From the NCBI RefSeq assembly GCF_003054705.1, contig NZ_QAYX01000025.1, forward strand, positions 124,001 through 188,000: DNA of 64,000 bases, in the 5' to 3' direction. The notes beneath the pieces are model-generated. The model did not search any database, was not told the DNA's origin, and saw only the letters and a program-made list of their open reading frames with translations. Shown here piece after piece: positions 36,489 to 44,797 of the stretch (position 1 is the first letter of the stretch; each line of letters opens with the position of its first letter). This DNA is from Opitutus sp. ER46 (lineage in GTDB: Bacteria; Verrucomicrobiota; Verrucomicrobiia; Opitutales; Opitutaceae). A program made the position numbers and the translations under genes.

Positions 36489-37721
36489 GTGTCCATCGCC
36501 TTCTCACTCTCGTCCGTGCCGTCCTCCCGCCGTCTCCTCCTCATCGCCGCCGTGCTGCTGGCCGGCGTGGCGGGGGCGCATGCGCAGGATGCGCCGTGGC
36601 TGGTGCCGCCCATCGACGGCGCCCTCTCGGGCCAGCTCGCCCCGGGGTTTCTCGCGGGTGCCCCGGCGGTCGAGTGGCACGTCACGGCGGAGCGGGTGGA
36701 TGACGTGGTACGCAAGGTCGGGGTGACCGCCGAGGGCAAGGGACTGCACGTCGTTTTGCGCGGGCTCGTCAACGTGCGGACCGGTACCGGCACGTGGCAG
36801 CTCGAGGAGACGACCGCGGATGCCGCGGTGTGGTTTGGCCCGGCGACGGCGACTGCCGGTGGAGCGACGGCCGGTCTTTCCGCGACGGGCAAGTGGCTGA
36901 TCACGGGAGCGGGAGAGCTTGAGCGCGGCGTGCCGCGCGGGAGCGTCGCGATCTCCTGGCTGGACGGCCAGGTACGAAACGAGACCGAAGGCTGGACGCT
37001 CGACGGCGTCGGCTTCGAGGCGGCGTTCGCGTTTGATGCGGGGGCGAAGACGGTCCGCAGCACCCAGCCGGCGAGGCTGACGATCCGGACGATCACCACG
37101 AAGCGCCTGGGGGCGCGCAACCTCGAGATCACCGGGTGGCTGAAGGACCGGCTCACGGCCGAGATCAGCGCGGCGGCGATCGAGATCGCCGGCGGGACCG
37201 CCGTGGCGTCGCCGTTCACCGTGTCGCTGGAGCCGCTGCGCGCCCAACTGCACCTGCAACTGACGCGGATCGGCCTGCAGGACGTCGCGGCGCTGGTGCC
37301 GGAAGTCGTGACCGGCGCTTTCGGGCGGGTGGACGGCGAAGTGCGCTTGGGCTGGACTGCCGGGAAGGGCCTGGAGATTGGCGACGGTCGGCTGGTGCTG
37401 CGCTCGGACGAGCCGGCGCAGGTGCGGCTGGCGCCGACGCCGGGGCTCATCACCGGCAATCTTTCGCCGACGATCGTGAAGTACTATCCCGGGCTCGACA
37501 AAGCGGAGCTGGGGCTGATCCCGATCCGCGCGGACAGCCTCGACGTGACCTTTTCGCCCGAGCCCGATGCCGAGGGCCGGACGGCGGTGATTCACCTCTC
37601 GGGCATGCCCGACGATCCGAAAGCGAAGGCGCCGGTGTTTCTCGACGTCAACGTGCGGGGACCGCTGCAGCCGTTCATCAAGTTGGGAACTGGTACCAAG
37701 TTAAGTTTCGGAAAACCGTGA
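36489..37721 (+). CDS. ydbH: Compact YdbH-like envelope phospholipid-transport protein
   Basis: A 410-residue exported protein. A signal sequence covers VPSSRRLLLIAAVLLAGVAGAHAQ. The C-terminal half has the YdbH-domain character GEVRLGWTAGKGLEIGDGRLVLRS followed by YYPGLDKAELGLIPIRADSLDVTFSPE and LFLD/VNVRGPLQPF-type strands. In Escherichia coli, YdbH (879 residues) is an AsmA-like bridge moving phospholipids between membranes, working with YnbE and YdbL; all three are in order here. The protein is less than half that length and lacks much of the N-terminal repeat. Starts are uncertain: GTG at 36489 was taken, GTG at 36516 is equally plausible, and a GTG at 36417 overlaps glgP. It follows glgP closely. 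Confidence 0.7.
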   Translation: MSIAFSLSSVPSSRRLLLIAAVLLAGVAGAHAQDAPWLVPPIDGALSGQLAPGFLAGAPAVEWHVTAERVDDVVRKVGVTAEGKGLHVVLRGLVNVRTGTGTWQLEETTADAAVWFGPATATAGGATAGLSATGKWLITGAGELERGVPRGSVAISWLDGQVRNETEGWTLDGVGFEAAFAFDAGAKTVRSTQPARLTIRTITTKRLGARNLEITGWLKDRLTAEISAAAIEIAGGTAVASPFTVSLEPLRAQLHLQLTRIGLQDVAALVPEVVTGAFGRVDGEVRLGWTAGKGLEIGDGRLVLRSDEPAQVRLAPTPGLITGNLSPTIVKYYPGLDKAELGLIPIRADSLDVTFSPEPDAEGRTAVIHLSGMPDDPKAKAPVFLDVNVRGPLQPFIKLGTGTKLSFGKP

Positions 37722-37770
37722 ATCATTCGTTGCCGGAAGGCGTCTCAAGCCACATTCTTCCCCCTCATCC

Positions 37771-37953
37771 ATGAACCGTCGCCTGTTTCTCCTGCTGCCG
37801 CTCGCCGCGCTCACGTTCAGCGGCTGCCTGAGTGTCGAGGTAAAGCCGATCCACGTCACCGTGGACGTCAACGTGAAGGTCGACCGCGCGCTCGACGACT
37901 TCTTCGGCGACCTCGACAAGAAATCCACGACCATCAACACCCCAAGTTCCTGA
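37771..37953 (+). CDS. ynbE: YnbE-like lipoprotein
   Basis: A 60-residue lipoprotein with a type II signal peptide (LFLLLPLAALTFSGCLS; lipobox FSGC, Cys19). The mature part VEVKPIHVTVDVNVKVDRALDDFFGDLD resembles YnbE, a small outer-membrane lipoprotein whose conserved core P-I-x-I/V-x-x-N-x-x-V-K-I/V pairs with YdbH. It sits between the ydbH-like and ydbL-like genes, 49 bases after the first and 3 bases before the second. Confidence 0.8.
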   Translation: MNRRLFLLLPLAALTFSGCLSVEVKPIHVTVDVNVKVDRALDDFFGDLDKKSTTINTPSS

Positions 37954-37956
37954 GCC

Positions 37957-38340
37957 ATGAATGCCACTCTCTTCTTTCGTCTCATTTTTCTCGCCGCGAC
38001 GCTGGCGGTCGGTCTGTCGGCGGCGCGGGCTGAAGAACGCGAAGCCGTGAAGGCCCGGATGGAGCAGCGCCAGGGCACGGTGGACGCGCTGAAGGATCGT
38101 AAGGTCGTCGGGGAGAACAACCGCGGCTTCCTCGAGCCCCGCGGAACGCTTTCGGCGGCGGACCAGAAGGTGGTCTCCGACGAGAATGCGGATCGCTCCA
38201 CGGTGTACGCGGCGATCGCGGCCAAGGCCGGCGTCTCTGCCGATCAGGTGGGGCGTGCGCGCGCCCAGAAGATCAGCGTGAACAGCAAGCCAGGCATCTG
38301 GCTGCAGGCCCCCGACGGGAGCTGGTCGGAAAAGAAGTAG
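37957..38340 (+). CDS. ydbL: YdbL-like (DUF1318) periplasmic protein
   Basis: A 127-residue exported protein with a signal peptide (LFFRLIFLAATLAVGLSAARA). The mature chain is helical and contains AVKARMEQRQGTVDALKDRKVVGENNRGFLE, DENADRSTVYAAIAAKAGVSADQVGRARAQKI and GIWLQAPDGSW, the DUF1318 features of YdbL, a helper that modulates the YdbH-YnbE bridge in Escherichia coli. It is the third gene of the set, 3 bases after the lipoprotein gene. The convergent nucleoside transporter gene starts its stop 138 bases on. Confidence 0.85.
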   Translation: MNATLFFRLIFLAATLAVGLSAARAEEREAVKARMEQRQGTVDALKDRKVVGENNRGFLEPRGTLSAADQKVVSDENADRSTVYAAIAAKAGVSADQVGRARAQKISVNSKPGIWLQAPDGSWSEKK

Positions 38341-38351
38341 CGGCGAAGACC

Positions 38352-38372
38352 GCGCCGCGGAAGAGGCGGCGC
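38352..38372. terminator. GC-rich hairpin between convergent genes
   Basis: GCGCCGC (38352-38358) pairs with GCGGCGC (38366-38372) across seven bases. It lies between the ydbL-like gene and the convergent nucleoside transporter; there is no T-run, so its termination function is tentative. Confidence 0.35.
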
Positions 38373-38478
38373 CTGGCAGGATCTACCCCAAAACGGCAGC
38401 GGCGAATTCGCCGCGCCAGTTCTTCGAGATCCGCGAGGGTTATCTCGCGTTCACGCACGCGACGCAGCAAGTGCTGCA

Positions 38479-39813
38479 TCAGCCGACGAGGATGCCGGCG
38501 ACGCAGGCGGTGAGCATGCAGGCGATCATGCCGCCGAGCATCGCCTTCACGCCGAGTTGGGCGAGGTTGGTGCGTTGCGTGGGCGCGAGCGCGCCGATGC
38601 CGCCGACCTGGATGCCGATGGAGACGATGTTGGCGAAGCCGCAGAGCGCGTACGTCATGATGATGAGGTTGCGCGGGTTGGTATAGAGACCGGCGGCCTT
38701 CAGTTCGCCGAGGTTGAGGTAGGCCACGAACTCGTTGAGCACGGTGCGGGTGCCAAGGATCGCGCCGGACGTCATGAGATCGCCGGGAGTGATGCCAATC
38801 AGCCAGGCGACGGGCGCGTAGATGACGCCCAGGATGAACTCGAGGGAGAATGCCTTGTAGGTGCCGCCGGTGATGCCGGCCACCCAGTCGTTGATGCCGG
38901 GGTAGGTGAAGAGCGTATGGCTGCCGAACGAGAGTGTGTGCGGTGCGCCGAACCAGCCGAGGATGGCGTTCACGAGGGCGATCAGCGCGGTGAACACGAT
39001 GAGCATGGCGCCGACGTTGACCGCGAGCTTGAGACCGTCGGTGGTGCCGAGGCAGATCGCGTCGAGGAGATTGGAGCCGATCTTCTCCTTGGTGATGTCG
39101 AGCTTCTCATCCACCGGCTCGGTCTGCGGCAGGATGATCTTTGCGACCATGAGGGCGGCAGGCGCGGAGATCACCGAGGCGGTGATGAGGTGGGTGGCGA
39201 AGAGGACCTGTTGTTCCGAGGAGGTGCCGCCGAGGAAGCTGATGTAGGCGAGCATCACGCCGCCGCCGATCGTGGCCATGCCGCCGGTCATCACGCACAT
39301 CACTTCGGAGCGCGTCATGGTCGGCAGGTACGGCTTGATGAGGAAGGGCGCCTCGGTCTGGCCCAGGAAGATGTTGGCGGAGGCGCTGAGCGTCTCAGGA
39401 CCCGACAGGTGCATGGCTTTCGAGAGCACCCAGGCAAACACGTGGACGATCTTCTGGAGGATCCCGAGGTAGAAGAGCATCGAGCTGATCGCGGCGAAGA
39501 AGATGATCGAGGGCAGGATGCTGAGGGCGAAGACGACGCCGTGTTTCGACTGGTCGACAAGGGATCCGAACAGAAATTGCGTGCCCTGGCCGGTGAAGCC
39601 GAGGAGATCGACGAAGCGGGAGCCCACCCACTCAACGACGGCTCGAACGGGCACCACGTGGATGACCAGCCCGGCGAAGACGAACTGCAGGAGCATGCCC
39701 ATCAGGACGAGCCGCCAGTTGATCGCGCGTCGATTGCTGCTGAGCAGAACAGCGCAGCCGATGAAGGCGGCGATGCCGAGAAACCCGCGCAGCACGTTGA
39801 GGATGGTGTCCAT
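38479..39813 (-). CDS. nupC: Concentrative nucleoside transporter (NupC family)
   Basis: A 444-residue CNT-family symporter that imports nucleosides using a proton or sodium gradient. Key motifs are SANIFLGQTEAPFLIKPYLPTMTRSE in the first hairpin loop, MTGGMATIGGGVMLAYI, GTRTVLNEFVAYL, and TYALCGFANIVSIGIQVGGIGALAPTQR; these form the nucleoside and ion sites. About eight membrane helices plus re-entrant hairpins are present. The length is slightly above NupC. It complements the purine-base permease and the deaminases in purine salvage. Start at 39813 (ATG) gives an N-terminus that enters the first helix directly. Confidence 0.95.
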   Translation of the reverse strand: MDTILNVLRGFLGIAAFIGCAVLLSSNRRAINWRLVLMGMLLQFVFAGLVIHVVPVRAVVEWVGSRFVDLLGFTGQGTQFLFGSLVDQSKHGVVFALSILPSIIFFAAISSMLFYLGILQKIVHVFAWVLSKAMHLSGPETLSASANIFLGQTEAPFLIKPYLPTMTRSEVMCVMTGGMATIGGGVMLAYISFLGGTSSEQQVLFATHLITASVISAPAALMVAKIILPQTEPVDEKLDITKEKIGSNLLDAICLGTTDGLKLAVNVGAMLIVFTALIALVNAILGWFGAPHTLSFGSHTLFTYPGINDWVAGITGGTYKAFSLEFILGVIYAPVAWLIGITPGDLMTSGAILGTRTVLNEFVAYLNLGELKAAGLYTNPRNLIIMTYALCGFANIVSIGIQVGGIGALAPTQRTNLAQLGVKAMLGGMIACMLTACVAGILVG

Positions 39814-39900
39814 GAAGGGAGTCTGGGGTTGAAGGGTGCCGAGATTGGAGTTCGGCGCGGGAGGCGCAAGCGGGGAGGGAGGGCGACGGCGCGCCTTTCA

Positions 39901-39928
39901 GGTGGAAAGGTTGAAAGTTGCAGGTTCG
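39901..39928 (+). repeat. Period-7 repeat block
   Basis: Four heptamers (GGTGGAA, then AGGTTGA, AAGTTGC and AGGTTCG) run head to tail in the gap upstream of the gamma-carbonic-anhydrase-like gene. The pattern is the same type as at 40641-40669. No gene is associated. Confidence 0.5.
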
Positions 39929-40001
39929 TACGCCGCAAGTCGCCGCCCCAATCGAGCTCGCGGCCCACGGCTTGTGGGCGTCAGCCCGCCCCGTCCCGTA
40001 G

Positions 40002-40034
40002 AGTCCGTTTGTCCGCGCCGCGGACAAACGGACT
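40002..40034. repeat. Perfect 16-bp inverted repeat with 1-bp centre
   Basis: AGTCCGTTTGTCCGCG at 40002-40017 is followed by one base and its exact reverse complement at 40019-40034. It lies between the divergent nupC and gamma-carbonic-anhydrase-like genes, 42 bases before the ATG at 40076, with no T-run. It could be a REP-like element, or an operator or mRNA-leader structure. No second copy was seen in the window. Confidence 0.65.
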
Positions 40035-40075
40035 TAGGCTCGAATTGCGCCGCCGAAGTGCCACGTTGGGCGGGC

Positions 40076-40612
40076 ATGAATGTTGACGAACGTCTTTCAA
40101 AGCACCTGGGGCGCCAGCCCGATGTCGCGTCTGCCGCGTTTGTGGCGGCCAACGCCACCGTCGTCGGTGACATCAAGCTGGGAGCGAACAGCAGCGTGTT
40201 CTACGGCTGCATCCTCCGTGGTGACATCAACACGATCGAGATCGGCGAAGGTTCCAATGTGCAGGACGGGACCGTCGTGCATCTCGCTGACAACTACGGG
40301 GTGAAGGTCGGCAACTACACCACCATCGGCCACGCGGCCATCATCCATGCCTGCGAGATCGGCAATGAGTGCCTGATCGGGATGGGAGCGACGGTGTTGG
40401 ATGGCGCCAAGATCGGCGATCGCTGCATCGTCGGCGCGAACGCCCTGGTTACGCAGCGTTTCGAGGCGCCGGCTGGCTCGATGATCCTGGGCGCGCCCGC
40501 GAAGGTGGTTCGCCCGCTCACCGACGCCGAGCAGGCCGGGCTGAAGAAGTGGGCCGAGAAGTACATCCACGTCGCCAAGGCCCACGCGGCCAAGCAGGCC
40601 GGGAAGGCCTGA
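40076..40612 (+). CDS. Gamma-carbonic-anhydrase-family hexapeptide protein (YrdA/PaaY-like)
   Basis: A 178-residue left-handed beta-helix trimer of the gamma-class carbonic anhydrase family. Hexapeptides run through ANATVVGDIKLGANSSVFYGCILRGDINTIEIGEGSNVQDGTVVHLADNYGVKVGNYTTIGHAAIIHACEIGNECLIGMGATVLDGAKIGDRCIVGANALV. The His residues in VVHL, IGH and IIH occupy the zinc positions. Most such proteins show weak or unmeasured anhydrase activity, so the call is at family level. Alternatives are a thioesterase-associated PaaY-type protein or a structural scaffold. ATG at 40076 gives MNVDERLSKHL; no clear ribosome site is seen. Confidence 0.9.
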   Translation: MNVDERLSKHLGRQPDVASAAFVAANATVVGDIKLGANSSVFYGCILRGDINTIEIGEGSNVQDGTVVHLADNYGVKVGNYTTIGHAAIIHACEIGNECLIGMGATVLDGAKIGDRCIVGANALVTQRFEAPAGSMILGAPAKVVRPLTDAEQAGLKKWAEKYIHVAKAHAAKQAGKA

Positions 40613-40640
40613 GTCGGCGCGACGGCGCCGACGGGTTGCC

Positions 40641-40760
40641 AAGTTGAAGGTCGGAAGGTTGCAGGTTCCGGGCTCACGGCACCACCTGTCCCGGTCATGG
40701 GTAAGCTCGACGGCGAGGCGCCCTGGAACCTGCAACTCGCCAACTTTCAACCTGCCAACG
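40641..40760. repeat. Inverted pair of period-7 repeats
   Basis: Heptamer-like units AAGTTGA, AGGTCGG, AGGTTGC and AGGTTCC (40641-40669) face a complementary run (40725-40760). The exact inverted arms GTTGCAGGTTCC (40658-40669) and GGAACCTGCAAC (40725-40736) have 55 bases between them. It lies between the gamma-carbonic-anhydrase-like gene and obgE, and could form a large hairpin in the obgE leader or end the upstream transcript. Confidence 0.55.
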
Positions 40761-40842
40761 TCTGCGGCGGCCGGTGGCGGCGCCGTCCGCCCCCGGCCGC
40801 TTCGTCCTTTCCTCGTTCGCGGGGTTCTGCATCGTCGGCGGC

Positions 40843-41883
40843 ATGTTTGTCGACGAGTGCACGGTCAAATTGGCGGCGGGTGATGGCGGTCGCGGCTGCA
40901 TCAGCTTTCGGCGGGAGAAATTCGAGCCCTGGGGCGGACCCAACGGCGGCGATGGCGGTCGCGGCGGCGACGTCATCCTGGTCGGCGACGTCAACACCAA
41001 CAACCTCGTCGACTACAAGTTCCAGCCCCACTGGAACGCCGAGCGCGGCGGGCATGGGCTGGGCTCCGACTGCAACGGCCGCGACGGCAAGCACTGCATC
41101 ATGCGGCTGCCGCTCGGCACCGTCGTGATCGACCTCGCGACCGAGAAGCCCGTCGCCGAGATCATCGAGGACGGCCAGCAGGTGGTGCTCTGCAAGGGCG
41201 GCAACGGCGGCTGGGGCAACACCCACTTCACCAGCTCGACCAACCGCGCCCCGCGGCGCGCGAATCCCGGCCAAGTGGGCGAGCAGGGTACCTACCGGCT
41301 TGTGCTCAAGAGCATCGCGGACGTCGGCCTGGTGGGCTTCCCCAACGCGGGCAAGTCGTCGCTGACCTCGCAGATCACGAAGGCGCGCCCCAAGACCGCC
41401 GCGTATCCGTTCACCACCCTGCATCCGCAGATCGGCGTGATCGAGTATCCGGAGGTGCGGAAGGGACCGCACCGGCTGCTGCTCGCCGACGTACCCGGCC
41501 TCATCGAGGGCGCGCATGAGAACCGTGGCCTGGGCCACCGCTTCCTGCGCCATATCGAGCGCTGCGCCCTGCTCGTGTTCATGGTGGACATGGCCGGCAG
41601 CGATGCGCGCGACCCGCGCGAGGACTACAAGCACCTTGTCAACGAACTCGGGCTCTACGACAAGGCCCTGCTCAAGAAGCCTCGGCTGATCGTCGCCAAC
41701 AAGATGGACCTGCCCGAAGCGGCCGCCAACCTGCGGCAGTTCAAGCGCAGCCACCGTAGCGCGGACGTGCTCGAAATCTCCTGCCTCTCCGGCGAGGGCC
41801 TCGAGGAGCTCAAGAAAGAGTTGTTAAAACGGGTGACCAAGTTCCGGGCTAAGGAAAAAGCGTCGCTCGCGAAGGCCGGCTGA
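40843..41883 (+). CDS. obgE: Obg-family GTPase (ObgE/CgtA)
   Basis: A 346-residue essential GTPase linked to 50S ribosome maturation and stress signalling. The N-terminal glycine-rich Obg domain (FVDECTVKLAAGDGGRGCISFRREK, GGPNGGDGGRGGDVILVGD, KGGNGGWGN) is followed by the G domain with GLVGFPNAGKSSL (P loop), PFTTLHPQIG (switch I), LLLADVPGLIEGAHENRGLG (G3), NKMDLPEA (G4) and EISCLSGEGL (G5). No C-terminal OCT extension is present, as in many Obg proteins. ATG at 40843 begins the conserved MFVDE motif. The next gene starts 19 bases after its stop. Confidence 0.97.
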   Translation: MFVDECTVKLAAGDGGRGCISFRREKFEPWGGPNGGDGGRGGDVILVGDVNTNNLVDYKFQPHWNAERGGHGLGSDCNGRDGKHCIMRLPLGTVVIDLATEKPVAEIIEDGQQVVLCKGGNGGWGNTHFTSSTNRAPRRANPGQVGEQGTYRLVLKSIADVGLVGFPNAGKSSLTSQITKARPKTAAYPFTTLHPQIGVIEYPEVRKGPHRLLLADVPGLIEGAHENRGLGHRFLRHIERCALLVFMVDMAGSDARDPREDYKHLVNELGLYDKALLKKPRLIVANKMDLPEAAANLRQFKRSHRSADVLEISCLSGEGLEELKKELLKRVTKFRAKEKASLAKAG

Positions 41884-41902
41884 GCCAGCGTGTCGGCGGG
41901 TT

Positions 41903-42430
41903 ATGTCCAAGGAATTCCGACCACTGATGATGCGCGCCAACCGCCTGCTCGGGGCGGCCCTGGTCGAGCATAACCTGGTGAAGATCGAGGACCTTGAGGC
42001 CGCCACCGAGAAGCTCATCGAACTGGCGGCCACCGACCAGCCGCGGCAGAGCACCATCCTCGGCCTGCTGGCCTACGACGCGGCCGTCCTGAAGGAGGAC
42101 GACGTGCTGCATCACGTCATGGAGGCCGAGGGCATCGGTCTGGTCGACCTGCGCGGCTACGACGTGCCGGAGGAGATCAGGAAAAACACCAACACCGGCA
42201 TGTGCTGGGCCACGTGGACCGTGCCTTTCGACAAGGAGGAGGACTTCTGGTTTGTCGCCTCCGCCTACACCATGAGCTCCGCGGTGCGGGCGCATTGGGA
42301 AAAACAGCTCGGCGGGCCCATCCTGTGGTATGGCACCACGCTAGAGATGATCGCCGAGTACCTCGAGAAGCTCGAGGGCGCATCCGCCAAACCCGCCGGT
42401 GCCGCCGCCCCGGCCGCTCCGACCAGCTGA
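41903..42430 (+). CDS. GspE/PilB N-terminal-domain-like protein
   Basis: A 175-residue protein linked to type IV pilus/type II secretion. The [30 protein letters not shown] region resembles the MshEN-type N-terminal domain that precedes GspE/PilB ATPases, but here it is a separate gene. The rest, including [15 protein letters not shown] and a Trp/Tyr-rich middle, has no catalytic motif. It ends in an Ala/Pro-rich tail. It is four bases upstream of pilB and 19 bases after obgE. A regulator or adaptor of the ATPase is plausible; this is inference from position and fold similarity. Confidence 0.7.
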   Translation: MSKEFRPLMMRANRLLGAALVEHNLVKIEDLEAATEKLIELAATDQPRQSTILGLLAYDAAVLKEDDVLHHVMEAEGIGLVDLRGYDVPEEIRKNTNTGMCWATWTVPFDKEEDFWFVASAYTMSSAVRAHWEKQLGGPILWYGTTLEMIAEYLEKLEGASAKPAGAAAPAAPTS

Positions 42431-42434
42431 CGCC

Positions 42435-44141
42435 ATGGCCCTCGGCAAGATCCAGCTGCAGATCGTTTCGAAGCTCGTCGAGATGGGGCGGCTCACCGAC
42501 GAACAGCGGGCCGAACTCGACGCCCGCAACGAGGACATCACGGGCGACGCCCTCGACAAGCTGCTGCAGGACGAGTTCAAGGTCTCGTCCTTCCAGTGCC
42601 TCGTCGCCAAGGCCCGCGCGCTGAACCTGTCGCCGTTCAACGCGGCGCGCTACAAGCTCACGCCGAAAACCTTCGAGCGCATTCCCCAGCAGTTCTGTGA
42701 GCAGAATCTCATCCTGCCCGTCGGTGAGGTGGGCGAGATGCTCCTCGTCGCCATCTCGAATCCGTTCGATGTCACGCTCCCCACCAAGATCCAGGAGCTG
42801 ACCGGGAAGGGGAGTGTCCGGCTGCTCGCGCGCGAGAAGGACATCAAGGAGAAGTTCGGCAAGAAGGATCAGGCCGCCGGCTTCGACGACGTCGTGCACC
42901 AGATCGGCGCCGAATACGGCGGTGATCATGAGGTCGAACTCAAGGACGACGATGTCAGCGAGGAGTCCGGCCCGATCATCCAGCTCGCGAGCCGGATGAT
43001 CGAGGAGGCGTATTACGCGGGCGCGAGCGACATCCACGTCGAGCCCCAGGAGCACGACATGGTCGTCCGGTACCGCATCGATGGTAACTGCATCGAGAAG
43101 CTCCGGCTGCCGCGCAAGGTGGGCCCGGCGCTCGTCGCGCGCCTCAAGATCATGTGCAACCTGGACATCGCCGAACGCCGGCTGCCCCAGGACGGGCGCA
43201 TCGTTTTCAAGCAGTACACCAAGAAGGATCTCGACCTCGACCTGCGCGTTTCGACCGCCCCGCTCAACCACGGCGAGGGCGTGGTCATGCGTATCCTCGA
43301 CAAACAGAAGACCACGCTGCCGCTGCCGGCGTTGGGCTTCACCGAGGAGAACCTCACGAAATACCGCGAGTGCATCCGCCAGCCGTACGGGATGATCCTG
43401 CATTGCGGTCCGACGGGCTCCGGCAAGTCGATGACCCTCTACTCGGCACTGAACGAGGTGAACACGTCGGACGTCGTCATCCGCACCGCCGAGGACCCGA
43501 TCGAGTACACGCTGCCCGGCATCAACCAGATGCAGATGCACCGGCAGATTGGGCTTACCTTTGCTACCGCGCTACGCGCCTTCCTGCGCCAGGACCCGGA
43601 CATTATTCTCGTCGGCGAAATCCGCGACAAGGAGACGGCCGGCATCGCCGTCGAGGCCGCGCTCACCGGTCACCTGCTCCTCTCGACGCTCCACACAAAC
43701 GACGCCCCAACCACGATCGGCCGCCTGACGGACATGGGCATCGAGCCGTTCATGATTTCGTCCTCGCTGCTTTGCGTCTGCGCCCAGCGCCTCATGCGCC
43801 GCGTGTGCAAGCAGTGCCGGCTGACGGTCGAGCCGGTTGGCCGCGAAAAGGAGATTCTCGAGAAGGGCATCGGCTGGAGCGGTCCCATCTTCAAAGCCAA
43901 TCCCAAGGGTTGCCCGAAATGCGGCGGCAGCGGTTACAAGGGCCGCGTCGGCATCCACGAGCTGATGATCACCAACGAGGAGCTTGTGGAGGCGATCAAC
44001 AAGGGCGCGGAGGCGGCGGACCTGAAGAAGATCGCGATGCGCGGCGGCATGAAAACCCTCCACCAGGACAGCCTCATCAAGGTCAAAGAAGGCCTGACCA
44101 CGCTGGAGGAAGCGATCGCGACCGTCCCGCCGGACATGTAA
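42435..44141 (+). CDS. pilB: GspE/PilB-type assembly ATPase
   Basis: A 568-residue hexameric ATPase powering type IV pilus or type II secretion pseudopilus assembly. An N-terminal MshEN-like region (about 1-130) is followed by the N2 domain ([21 protein letters not shown]) and the core, with [18 protein letters not shown] (Walker A), [54 protein letters not shown] (Walker B and His box) and a zinc ribbon (VCKQC and CPKCGG, then [13 protein letters not shown]). All catalytic parts are intact. Partner pilus genes lie outside the window, so the system's identity (pilus versus secretion) remains open. Confidence 0.95.
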   Translation: MALGKIQLQIVSKLVEMGRLTDEQRAELDARNEDITGDALDKLLQDEFKVSSFQCLVAKARALNLSPFNAARYKLTPKTFERIPQQFCEQNLILPVGEVGEMLLVAISNPFDVTLPTKIQELTGKGSVRLLAREKDIKEKFGKKDQAAGFDDVVHQIGAEYGGDHEVELKDDDVSEESGPIIQLASRMIEEAYYAGASDIHVEPQEHDMVVRYRIDGNCIEKLRLPRKVGPALVARLKIMCNLDIAERRLPQDGRIVFKQYTKKDLDLDLRVSTAPLNHGEGVVMRILDKQKTTLPLPALGFTEENLTKYRECIRQPYGMILHCGPTGSGKSMTLYSALNEVNTSDVVIRTAEDPIEYTLPGINQMQMHRQIGLTFATALRAFLRQDPDIILVGEIRDKETAGIAVEAALTGHLLLSTLHTNDAPTTIGRLTDMGIEPFMISSSLLCVCAQRLMRRVCKQCRLTVEPVGREKEILEKGIGWSGPIFKANPKGCPKCGGSGYKGRVGIHELMITNEELVEAINKGAEAADLKKIAMRGGMKTLHQDSLIKVKEGLTTLEEAIATVPPDM

Positions 44142-44208
44142 GCGGGACAGGAACCCTGGCGGCTCCCGGATTGACGAACGCGCCCTAAGGCCGCGAAATG
44201 GCGGCCGC

Positions 44209-44712
44209 ATGAAGCTGCTTTGCACTTCCCTGATGCTCGTCGCTGCGCTGCTCGCGTTGCCGGGCTGCGCGAAGAAGGAAATCACCCCGCTCCAACGCAA
44301 ACAGGCCACGCAGTTGGTGAGCGAGGCACAGTTCGCCGCCACGCTGCGCGATTTCGCCCGCGCCGAGGGCCTGCTAGCCCAGGCGGTCGAGCTCTGCCCC
44401 GACGAGGGGGACACCTGGGTCAACCTGGGCTCGGCGCGCCTGCGCCTGAACCAGCGCGACGGCGCGAAGGCCGCCTACAAGTCCGCGCTCGAGGCGTTCA
44501 AGGCCGCCGCGAAGAAGGACAAGACCGACCCCGCCCCGGCGCTGCAGCAGGTGTACGTACTCGCGTTGCTTGGCCAGATCGACGACGCGCGGGCCCTCCT
44601 CGAGAAACTGCCCGCGCGCTACGAGGGCAACCGCGAGGTGAAGGCGTTTATTGAGGAAAAGCGGCTGGACGAGATTCTCGCCAACCCCCGGTTCAAGCAG
44701 AGCGCGCTGTGA
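44209..44712 (+). CDS. TPR-repeat lipoprotein
   Basis: A 167-residue lipoprotein with lipobox LPGC (Cys20 in LMLVAALLALPGCAKK). The mature part contains tetratricopeptide-like helices: LVSEAQFAATLRDFARAEGLLAQAVELCPDEGDTWVNLGSARLRLNQRDGAKAAYKSALEAF and ALLGQIDDARALLEKLPARYEGNREVKAFI. It has no signature of a pilotin such as PilF or PilW beyond the general TPR form. It follows pilB by 67 bases and may help anchor or assemble the pilus/secretion apparatus at the outer membrane; no direct evidence shows this. Confidence 0.82.
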   Translation: MKLLCTSLMLVAALLALPGCAKKEITPLQRKQATQLVSEAQFAATLRDFARAEGLLAQAVELCPDEGDTWVNLGSARLRLNQRDGAKAAYKSALEAFKAAAKKDKTDPAPALQQVYVLALLGQIDDARALLEKLPARYEGNREVKAFIEEKRLDEILANPRFKQSAL

Positions 44713-44797
44713 ACGGGGTCGCTCGCGACCTGCCCTGGCCCATGCCTGCCGAGCCGACGTCTGACGCCGGCTCGCCGGCGCGGGCGGAACGGGCGTG

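Noticed and set aside
38273..38479. Short minus-strand frame after nupC (MQHLLRRVREREITLADLEELARR...)
   Set aside because: The ATG overlaps the nupC stop and the first 30 residues look coding-like, but most of the second half is antisense to the end of the ydbL-like gene and no family is recognised.
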